Below are positions 57,673 to 64,000 of a DNA stretch of 64,000 nt, one piece after another. The position numbers were made by a program, and so were the translations under genes. Under the pieces are notes generated by a model. That model made no database searches, was not told where the DNA came from, and worked only from the letters and a program-made list of their open reading frames with translations. Position 1 is the stretch's first letter. The number at the start of each line of letters is the position of its first letter. The stretch is from CALMZY01 sp052033915 (GTDB lineage Bacteria > Verrucomicrobiota > Kiritimatiellia > CAIQIC01 > JAGNIJ01), in assembly GCA_052033915.1 (NCBI GenBank), contig JBPOJF010000015.1, forward strand, positions 1-64,000. The letters are read 5' to 3'.

Positions 57673-59595
57673 ATGGAAGAATTCGTCCAGGCCTTGAAGA
57701 TGATGGCGGCCTTGGCCGTCACGTTGGTGGTCCCGCCGATGGTGCCGGCGCGGAGACTGGCGCCGCGAGGCGCCGGCTGGATGGTCCCGCTGCTCGCGCT
57801 GGCCCTCGGTTGTGTCAGCCAGGGCGTGCTGGGCTTTTTCTGGGATCGGCTGGTGCGCGGACCCGTGCGCTTCGAAGTCGCGCTCTACTACGGATTCTGG
57901 ATGGTTGCGACTTTGCTCTCCGGCTGGATTCGCCGTTCCGAAACGGACGAGCCGGGAGCGCCCGGACGCCTGGAGTTGCGACTTCTGGTTCTGGTCGTGG
58001 CGGGCGCGGCGCTGGTTCGGAGTCTTCATCCGCTGGCGCATGCCGCGCTGGGACAATCGGACGCCTATAGCCATCTGCAGTTCATCCGCTGGGTGGTGGC
58101 CGACGGCATGATCCACAATCAGATTTACCCGCCGTCGTTCACGTGGATCATGGCGCTGCCGGCGGCGACCTTCGGGTTTGACCCGTACTGGCTTGCGCGT
58201 TTCGGCGGCGCGTTCTGGGGCGCGGGCCTGACGCTTGCCCTGTTCGCGCTCGCGCGGTGCGGCGGTTTTCCGTGGGCCGGACTCTGTGCCGCCGCGCTGG
58301 CCGCGTTCTGCCCCGCATGGATGCCGCTGTTGAAGACCGGCGTGGGAGCGTTCGCCAACCAGCTTGGACTTTTCCTCCTGCCGCTGATCCTGCTCTTCTA
58401 TCTTCGAAGCGATTGGAAGCCCGCCCTTGGGCTCCTCGCCGCCATCGCGCTGGCCCTGGCTTCCGCGGTGCCGATGATGCTGATTTCGCTCGTGCCGGTT
58501 CTGCTGGCGGACAGGGTTCTCGCGTTCGCGGCCCGCGAATCCCGCTGGTGGCGCAACACCGTCGTTTTCGGTCTCGCCCTGGCGCCGGCTTTCGTCCTGC
58601 TGTTCTGGCAGGCGGAACGTATTCAGGGCATTCACCGCGACGCCACGATGGAGATCGTCACCGGCGGTGCCGTCAAAGCCGAGCCGCAAGCCGCCGCGCA
58701 GGAGCCGGAGGTCTGCAAGGCGGAATCGCCCAACGCTCATGTCCTGCTGGCGAAAAATTTCCTTTCCGTGAAGCGAAAGGGATACGGCAACGTGTGGCTG
58801 AACCTGGCCGGTAGCAGTCTCGCGCTGGTTTTCCTGGCGGCGCTGGCTCTCGGTATTCGCCGGAAGAACGCCGCGCTTCGAGTTCTGGGGGTGTGGGGCG
58901 TGGTGACTTCGATTCAGGCCGGTACGGGGGTTTTCCAGTTCACGGGATATCAACGGGAAGGCTGGAGCTTGTTGCTCGCGACCGCGTGGCTGGGCGGTGT
59001 GATCGCATCAGGGATTCTTTCTCTGCCGCGGGGGCGTCCGGTTTGGCGCAGGCTGGCGGCGGCTTTTTTTGCGGTCTCTTTACTCGGCGCGCTGAAGTTT
59101 CCGCCCGGCCATGCTCCGGCGCTCAGCGCGGTGGAAGATGAAATCATCGATGTGGCCCGCCGTGTCGCGGATCGCGTCCGGGCGCGGGATGAGGAACTGC
59201 CTTTGACCATCGTCATGCGCCCGTTCACCGGGTTCTGCGGGGACCAAGGCGACCCGTTGGCCGCGACCATCGGAAAGTCGCCGCGCGTTGCGACAGTGGT
59301 GGCGGGTCCGGACGTTGACTGGAGTCGCGTCGTACGGCCGGGCCGGCAGTATCTTGTCATGATGGATCTCGTTTCGTTTCCGGACAACTGGAGCCCGGGC
59401 CTGTTCGCCAACGTCCAGCCGGAACAGGTGAGCCATTACCTCAATGCCCACCGCTGCCTTTTCCAAATGAACCGGATTGTCCGGGAGTGGCTCGACTCCC
59501 TCCCTTCAGATCAATGGACGCAAGAGCAGATCCCGACCCCCGCCGGTTTGTTTGCGGTACGGGTGCAGCCGATAACCCCTCACGATGAGCGCTGA
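57673..59595 (+). CDS. GT-C-like membrane glycosyltransferase, tandem paralogue 1
   Basis: A 640-residue protein with about twelve hydrophobic segments followed by a soluble tail (about 490-640). The first large outside loop carries HAALGQSDAYSHLQFIRWVV (about 117-136), with the acidic SDAYSH motif at the GT-C catalytic position, then QIYPPSFTWIMALPAA and LLKTGVGAFANQLGLFLLPL. The next gene shares these blocks almost word for word, so the two arose by tandem duplication. It probably uses a polyprenyl-P sugar outside the inner membrane. ATG 57673 is preferred over the TTG at 57667. Confidence 0.7.
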   Translation: MEEFVQALKMMAALAVTLVVPPMVPARRLAPRGAGWMVPLLALALGCVSQGVLGFFWDRLVRGPVRFEVALYYGFWMVATLLSGWIRRSETDEPGAPGRLELRLLVLVVAGAALVRSLHPLAHAALGQSDAYSHLQFIRWVVADGMIHNQIYPPSFTWIMALPAATFGFDPYWLARFGGAFWGAGLTLALFALARCGGFPWAGLCAAALAAFCPAWMPLLKTGVGAFANQLGLFLLPLILLFYLRSDWKPALGLLAAIALALASAVPMMLISLVPVLLADRVLAFAARESRWWRNTVVFGLALAPAFVLLFWQAERIQGIHRDATMEIVTGGAVKAEPQAAAQEPEVCKAESPNAHVLLAKNFLSVKRKGYGNVWLNLAGSSLALVFLAALALGIRRKNAALRVLGVWGVVTSIQAGTGVFQFTGYQREGWSLLLATAWLGGVIASGILSLPRGRPVWRRLAAAFFAVSLLGALKFPPGHAPALSAVEDEIIDVARRVADRVRARDEELPLTIVMRPFTGFCGDQGDPLAATIGKSPRVATVVAGPDVDWSRVVRPGRQYLVMMDLVSFPDNWSPGLFANVQPEQVSHYLNAHRCLFQMNRIVREWLDSLPSDQWTQEQIPTPAGLFAVRVQPITPHDER

Positions 59596-61555
59596 TCTCG
59601 TCATGCTGCTGATCGTGCAGGGCGTGCTTTGGGGGTTCTACGCCCTTTGCCCGTGGTGGGCGTTGAGGCGCTGGACAGGTCGTATGACTTGGCCGGTCCG
59701 CCTCGTGTTGGCCTTGCTTGCGGGGACGGTCAGCCAAGCCGTTCTTGGTTTCATCTGGGGTGCGCTGGTCAGGCGGCCGGCCGTGTTCGAGGGTGTTTTC
59801 TACGTTCTGTTGTGGTCCGTGGCCGGTCTTCTTGCGCGGCGAAAACGGGGCAACGGACCGGATGTTTCAAACCGTCTCCCCCGTCTCGAACAATACGGCG
59901 TAATGGCCCTGTTGCTCGCCGGCCTCGTAGTGCGGCTGCTGCATCCGCTGAATACATGGGCGCTTGGCCAGTCGGACGCCTATTCCCATCTGGCGATGTT
60001 TCGCGATGTGGTCGCCGTTGGCGCTCTTCAGAACACGGTCTATCCGCCGGGCTATGCGTGGGTCATGGCGATGCCCGCCGCCGTGTTTCAGATCGATCCC
60101 TATTACGTCGCGCGCTTCGGCGGGGCGTTTTTCGGCGCGGCGCTGATCTTGGCCGTTTATTTCCTCCTGTCCGAGGGCTGTCGTGCCCGCGGCGCCGCGC
60201 TGGCGGGCGCCTTCCTCGTGGCGTGCTTTCCCGGTCTGGAACTCCTCATCAAGACGGGCGTCGGCGCTTTTGCCAATCAGTTCGGCCTCTTTCTTCTGCC
60301 GCTCCTGTTCGCGGGAGCCCTGTTGGCGAGCCGCGCGGATAACCAACGGCTCGGACTGTGGGTGCTCGCCGTCTCGTTCGCGGGACTGCTGGTGTCCGTG
60401 CCGATGATGCTGTTGCACGCGGTCATGGTCCTGGGGTTATTCCAGGCGCTCTGGTGGTGGAAGCAGCGCGCGCCGTTGTCCCGCGCATGGGCGGGATTGT
60501 TTTTTGTCCTGCTGTTGGCGCTCGGCGTCGGGCTCGCGCTCGTTGTCCGGTTCGGGTCGCGCACGCTGACGGCAATGGCCGTGGTGTTATCCACCGCCGA
60601 TGAGACGATTGCCGCAAATGTGCCGCAGAATTCCATCGGCGGACTGGCCGCGCCGGGAATACTGGTCCGTGACTTTTTCGGCATCAAACGATGGGGGATT
60701 GGGCACCCTTTCTTCGACGCGGCGTTCGCGGCATTATTGGCTGTCTTCGCCGCCCTGGCCTTTGCCGGTATCCGCCGGAAGGAACCCGGGAACGTGTTCG
60801 TGGGATGCTGGGGTGCGCTCGCCGTCGTGCAGACGGCGACGGGTTGCCTGCAATTCACCGCGTATCAGCGCGAAGGATGGAGCCTGATGATTGCCGTCGG
60901 ATGCCTGGGCGGGTGGGTGATTGCCGGATTGTGGTCCCGATTCCGATTTCTGCGGCCCCTGGTTCTGGTCGGCGTGGTCTTGTCCGTCGCGCTGACGTTC
61001 TGGCGTCCGCCGTCTCACCGACTGACCAACAGCACGGCGGAAGAAACGCTCGTGCGCGTGGTCCGGATGATGCGCGATTATCCCCATTTGCCGGAAGATG
61101 CGGATCCGGCCGTGGAAGATATCCGCCGCTTTCTGCTGGCGCACGCGACGGAGAACACTCCGCTTTCGATCGTCACGCGGCCGTTGATGCAGGAGCACCT
61201 GCTGCGCGCGGTGGCGGGGCCATCCGGCGAGCTGTGGTTTTCCGCGAGCGACATCTGGCGGAACTACGATGTTCGGATCAACGAATCGGCCCAGTCCCTC
61301 GTCCTCCTTGACCGGCCGGAGTCCCTGGAGGCCGCGCAGTTCGGAGTCTTTGCCGGCATCAGCCCCGCGGGCGTACGAAGTTTTCTCGAGCAGCAGGAGC
61401 GCAGTTACAAGTTCAACGACACGCTGGAATCGCATATCCGGAATCTGTCGGACGGCGAATGGAATGTCGCCGTCCATGACGCGACTCCCCTTTTGCGGCT
61501 GTATTACGTTGCCAGGAAGAGCGGGACGGACGCCGGGTTGGTGCGCGAACCATGA
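59585..61555 (+). CDS. GT-C-like membrane glycosyltransferase, tandem paralogue 2
   Basis: A 656-residue protein built like the preceding one: LGQSDAYSHLAMFRDVV (about 126-142), TVYPPGYAWVMAMPAA, IKTGVGAFANQFGLFLLPLL and FTAYQREGWSLMIAVGCLGG, with a soluble tail from about 480. The tails of the two paralogues differ more than the membrane parts. Its ATG lies 11 bases inside the previous gene and its stop overlaps the flippase start, so all three are coupled. The pair may add two different sugars or form a heterodimer; this is inference. Confidence 0.7.
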   Translation: MSADLVMLLIVQGVLWGFYALCPWWALRRWTGRMTWPVRLVLALLAGTVSQAVLGFIWGALVRRPAVFEGVFYVLLWSVAGLLARRKRGNGPDVSNRLPRLEQYGVMALLLAGLVVRLLHPLNTWALGQSDAYSHLAMFRDVVAVGALQNTVYPPGYAWVMAMPAAVFQIDPYYVARFGGAFFGAALILAVYFLLSEGCRARGAALAGAFLVACFPGLELLIKTGVGAFANQFGLFLLPLLFAGALLASRADNQRLGLWVLAVSFAGLLVSVPMMLLHAVMVLGLFQALWWWKQRAPLSRAWAGLFFVLLLALGVGLALVVRFGSRTLTAMAVVLSTADETIAANVPQNSIGGLAAPGILVRDFFGIKRWGIGHPFFDAAFAALLAVFAALAFAGIRRKEPGNVFVGCWGALAVVQTATGCLQFTAYQREGWSLMIAVGCLGGWVIAGLWSRFRFLRPLVLVGVVLSVALTFWRPPSHRLTNSTAEETLVRVVRMMRDYPHLPEDADPAVEDIRRFLLAHATENTPLSIVTRPLMQEHLLRAVAGPSGELWFSASDIWRNYDVRINESAQSLVLLDRPESLEAAQFGVFAGISPAGVRSFLEQQERSYKFNDTLESHIRNLSDGEWNVAVHDATPLLRLYYVARKSGTDAGLVREP

Positions 61556-62877
61556 AGGAACAGATCGGCCAGATTGTCGCGCGGATGGCGGAGTGGGTCG
61601 CGCGCCGTAGGAATCATGAGCGATGGCGGTTCACGTGGGACACGTTGATTCTGTTCATGGGCAACGGGATCACGTCGTTCCTGTTCCTCCTGTTCCACAT
61701 GCTGGCGGGCCGCAAAATGGCGGGGGAGGCGTACGCGGAATTCGTGGCGATGATCGGACTTCTGAACGTGCTCACCGTGCCGGCGGGCGTGATGCAGTTG
61801 ACCATGGCGCGCCATATTGCGGAGCGGGATCAGAAGTCCACCGCCGAGGCGTGGCTTTTGCTGGTGCGCCGGGGGCTGAGCGGAGTCACGCGCTGGGGGT
61901 TGCTGGCGCTGTGCGTCTGGTGCGCCGTTTCCCCCTGGCTGCGTTCCGGCCTGCGCGCGTCATCTGCCGCCAACGTCGTCATGGTCGGTGTCATTGCCTT
62001 CGTCTTCCTCTACACGCCGATCCTGGGCGGCGCGCTCCAGGGCAGCCGCCGGTTCGGATGGTTTGTGTCCTCCGGCATCGGGGTGGCGGTCAGCCGCCTG
62101 CTCCTGGTGATTCCGGTCCTGTGGTTGGGAGGCGGAGTTTCCGCCGTTCTCGCTGTCGTGGCGGCGAGCTACATCATGGGTCTCATCGTTTCCTACCGGC
62201 CTCTGCGCGGGATCGAACCGGTGGAGTCGCCGGACAGGTTGCCGAGTTCCGGAGCGGTGCATCGGTATTTCTGGGGAGTCCTGATCGGACAGCTCGCGCT
62301 CTTTGTGCTGATCCAGGCGGACCTGATTCTTTCGCCGCGCCTTTTTCAGGGAGAGACCCTGGCGGCCTACGGAAAGGCGGCGACGCTTTCTCGCATCGTG
62401 TTCTTTCTTCCTCTGCCCATCATCACCGCCATGTTTCCCCGGGCGGTCACTTCCGGCAACCCGCGCATCCTCTTTGCCCCGCTGCTGGCAACCCTGCTGG
62501 TGACCCTGGCGGCGGCCGCCGTGCTGACGCTGTTCCCTGTCCTGCCGATGCGGTTCATGTACGGCGTTTGCGATCCGATCCATGTGGAGCTGATCCGGCG
62601 GTATGTGTGGGCCGCCATTCCGCTGGCGCTCATCAGCATCCTGTCGCCCTACCTGTGGGCGCGGAAGGGGGGCCGGCCGACGCTCTGGATCATTCCCGTG
62701 ATGCTGGCCTACGTGACGGCTCTTCTCGTGAGAGGCGTCACGCCGCAACAGGTCATCCTGTATCTGTTCGTGGCCGGCGCGTCGGCGTTCGTTGTGCTTC
62801 TGGCGATTACCCCGCGGTTCCTGCGCGCCGGTTCCAAGGGTGAGGGTTCGTGCGCCGCCCCGGTTTCCGGGTCCTGA
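61552..62877 (+). CDS. Polysaccharide flippase-like membrane protein (MOP/PST superfamily)
   Basis: A 441-residue polytopic protein with about 12 hydrophobic segments. DTLILFMGNGITSFLFLLFH starts the first pair, with EAYAEFVAMIGLLNVLTVP and VMQLTMARHIAERD as in PST-type transporters, and YGKAATLSRIVFFLPLPIIT in the middle. It is unlike the flippase at 9654 in sequence and about 70 residues shorter. It may flip a different lipid-linked glycan, perhaps the product of the two GT-C genes in front of it. ATGA overlap at the start. Confidence 0.8.
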   Translation: MKEQIGQIVARMAEWVARRRNHERWRFTWDTLILFMGNGITSFLFLLFHMLAGRKMAGEAYAEFVAMIGLLNVLTVPAGVMQLTMARHIAERDQKSTAEAWLLLVRRGLSGVTRWGLLALCVWCAVSPWLRSGLRASSAANVVMVGVIAFVFLYTPILGGALQGSRRFGWFVSSGIGVAVSRLLLVIPVLWLGGGVSAVLAVVAASYIMGLIVSYRPLRGIEPVESPDRLPSSGAVHRYFWGVLIGQLALFVLIQADLILSPRLFQGETLAAYGKAATLSRIVFFLPLPIITAMFPRAVTSGNPRILFAPLLATLLVTLAAAAVLTLFPVLPMRFMYGVCDPIHVELIRRYVWAAIPLALISILSPYLWARKGGRPTLWIIPVMLAYVTALLVRGVTPQQVILYLFVAGASAFVVLLAITPRFLRAGSKGEGSCAAPVSGS

Positions 62878-62951
62878 GTCCCGTTGCCGGGACGCGTGAA
62901 AAAAGGACGTGCAGGCCGGTGAGCGTTCCGTTAGTCTGCCGCTATACCGCT

Positions 62952-63698
62952 ATGATTGAAGTCCCCCAAAAAACGATCCTGTTGATCCCCGTCTTCAACG
63001 AGGAGGCGAACGTTGAGCCGCTTCTGAACGAGGTACGGAAGGAATTCCCGGACTTGCCGGTTTGTTTCATCAATGACAGTTCGACCGATTCGACCCGGCA
63101 GGTTCTCCAGTCCGCGCTCTGTCACCATTTAAGCCTGCCCTGCAATCTCGGCGTGGGCGGGGCGATGCAGGCCGGGTTCCAGTACGCGTATGAGCAGGGC
63201 TACGAGTACGCCATCCGGATTGACGGCGACGGACAGCACCCGCCGGCGGAATGCCGCGCGCTGATCAAGCGGATGGCACAGGGCGATGTGGACATGGTGG
63301 TGGGGTCCCGGTTCCTGGGCGAGAGCGCCTACACGAGCACCCTGTTCCGGCAGGCGGGAATTCACGGACTGGCCGCCATGCTGAGCGCCGCCTGCCGCCA
63401 GCGGATCACGGATCCCACGTCCGGTTTCCAGATGGTCAACCGGGCGGTCATGTACTTCTTCGCGAACCAGTATCCGGCGGACTATCCCGAGCCCGAGTCG
63501 CTCGCGCTGCTGAGCCGCCAGGGCTACCGGTATTGCGAGGTGGGCGTCCAGTTTCGCGCGCGTGAACGCGGAATCTCGTCCCTTCGCAAGTGGAATACGA
63601 TCTACTATATGTTCAAGGTCTGCATCGCCCTCTTCGTGGACCGATGCCGCGCGGTGAATCCGAGATTCGATCGGCAGAATATCAAGGTGTCTCCATGA
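62952..63698 (+). CDS. GT2-family glycosyltransferase (polyprenyl-phosphate type, short form)
   Basis: A 248-residue GT-A enzyme. ILLIPVFNEEANVEPLLNEV, INDSSTDSTRQV, LGVGGAMQAGFQYAYEQGYE (about 69-88), RIDGDGQHPPAE (DxD) and DPTSGFQMVNRAV give the DPM1-like core, without the C-terminal membrane anchors. The following gene encodes a DUF2304 membrane protein, coupled by ATGA; this GT2-DUF2304 pair recurs in many bacterial glycan loci and probably makes up one membrane-bound enzyme. Start MIEVPQ at 62952 is chosen over the upstream 62850 frame, which overlaps the flippase. Confidence 0.88.
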   Translation: MIEVPQKTILLIPVFNEEANVEPLLNEVRKEFPDLPVCFINDSSTDSTRQVLQSALCHHLSLPCNLGVGGAMQAGFQYAYEQGYEYAIRIDGDGQHPPAECRALIKRMAQGDVDMVVGSRFLGESAYTSTLFRQAGIHGLAAMLSAACRQRITDPTSGFQMVNRAVMYFFANQYPADYPEPESLALLSRQGYRYCEVGVQFRARERGISSLRKWNTIYYMFKVCIALFVDRCRAVNPRFDRQNIKVSP

Positions 63699-64000
63699 CG
63701 ATTCCGCAGATGTTTTCGGCCGGGGCCGGGGTGCTGTTTTGCGTGGGCAGCCTGTATGCCTTCTTCCAGAACAAGATTCATCGGTTCAAGTCGCTGTTCT
63801 GGCTGGCGATCGGGGTCACCATGGTCTATGCGGCTTTCCGGCCGCAGATGATCGAGCTGTTCGGGAAGGACACCGCGGAACTCCGGCTCCGCCTGGTCGT
63901 GGCCCTGCTCAGCTTCATTGTGCTGACGATCACGCTGGAGGCCATCCGCGTGGCGCGCATGCAGGAGCGCTACGCATTCCTCTGGCTCGTGACCGGCGCG
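63695..64000 (+). CDS. DUF2304 membrane protein, cut by the window end
   Basis: The first 102 codons are present, without a stop. They encode three hydrophobic segments with the DUF2304 layout: an N-terminal span (GAGVLFCVGSLYAFFQ), a short loop KIHRFKSLFWL, a second span with AAFRPQMIELFG, and a third ending LEAIRVARMQER. It overlaps the GT2 stop by four bases and is expected to be only slightly longer (family about 110-125 residues). It is likely the membrane partner of the GT2. Confidence 0.82.
   Translation, partial: MTIPQMFSAGAGVLFCVGSLYAFFQNKIHRFKSLFWLAIGVTMVYAAFRPQMIELFGKDTAELRLRLVVALLSFIVLTITLEAIRVARMQERYAFLWLVTGA

Noticed and set aside
1..64000. CRISPR arrays, tRNA/rRNA genes, prophage or insertion-sequence genes
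   Set aside because: I looked for regularly spaced repeats, tRNA-like cloverleaves and transposase or integrase motifs and saw none.

Overview
This window is one large cell-surface polysaccharide locus from a GC-rich, Gram-negative bacterium (outer-membrane barrel protein, lipoprotein signal, Wzm/Wzt-type exporter). I see no rRNA, tRNA, phage, transposase or CRISPR array. Host phylum is uncertain. The gene mix (carbamoyltransferase with SxtJ-like protein, DUF5672, many NodB deacetylases and huge GT-C proteins), together with structured intergenic repeats, fits the Planctomycetota-Verrucomicrobiota-Kiritimatiellota group best, but that is inference.

Left part (1-17 kb). A leftward operon encodes an SxtJ-like membrane protein, a NodU/CmcH-type O-carbamoyltransferase and the start of a further gene. 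It is followed by a SAM methyltransferase, a hexapeptide acyltransferase, a lipoprotein SGNH esterase and a B12-binding radical SAM enzyme. A rightward block then holds a GT4, a deacetylase-GT4 fusion, a Wzx-type flippase, a DPM1-like GT2 and a GT-C membrane protein with a discoidin-like tail. A leftward block has a GT2, a NodB deacetylase and an LPG-synthase-type membrane protein.

Middle (17-33 kb). This part holds membrane-anchored SGNH proteins, four very hydrophobic GT-C/YfhO-like proteins with large extracytoplasmic parts, an extended SDR, a second deacetylase, a beta-barrel protein, and a UbiA enzyme carrying the motif of decaprenyl-phosphate phosphoribosyltransferases. Two copies of a 58-59 bp structured repeat each sit exactly between convergent genes.

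Right part (33-64 kb). A GbsR/MarR-type regulator precedes a Wzm/Wzt ABC exporter and a long chain of methyltransferases and glycosyltransferases joined almost throughout by 4-base start/stop overlaps. Part of it (about 36-40 kb) has lower GC, suggesting acquisition. Several genes at 39-44 kb carry long poly-G tracts inside the reading frame, candidates for slipped-strand phase variation. The chain breaks at 46.3-49.4 kb in a decayed segment: a frameshifted duplicate of the methyltransferase at 43.7 kb, a truncated duplicate of the glycosyltransferase at 48.1 kb, a frameshifted methyltransferase and a stub of a UDP-GlcNAc 2-epimerase. A second tightly coupled run follows: epimerase, seven glycosyltransferases, two tandem paralogous GT-C proteins, a second flippase, a GT2 and a DUF2304 protein cut by the window end.

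Together the genes point to assembly of one or more heavily modified polysaccharides (carbamoyl, acetyl, methyl, deacetylated) with both ABC-dependent and Wzx-type export capacity. No Wzy polymerase, WaaL ligase, chain-length regulator or initiating phosphoglycosyltransferase is recognisable here.
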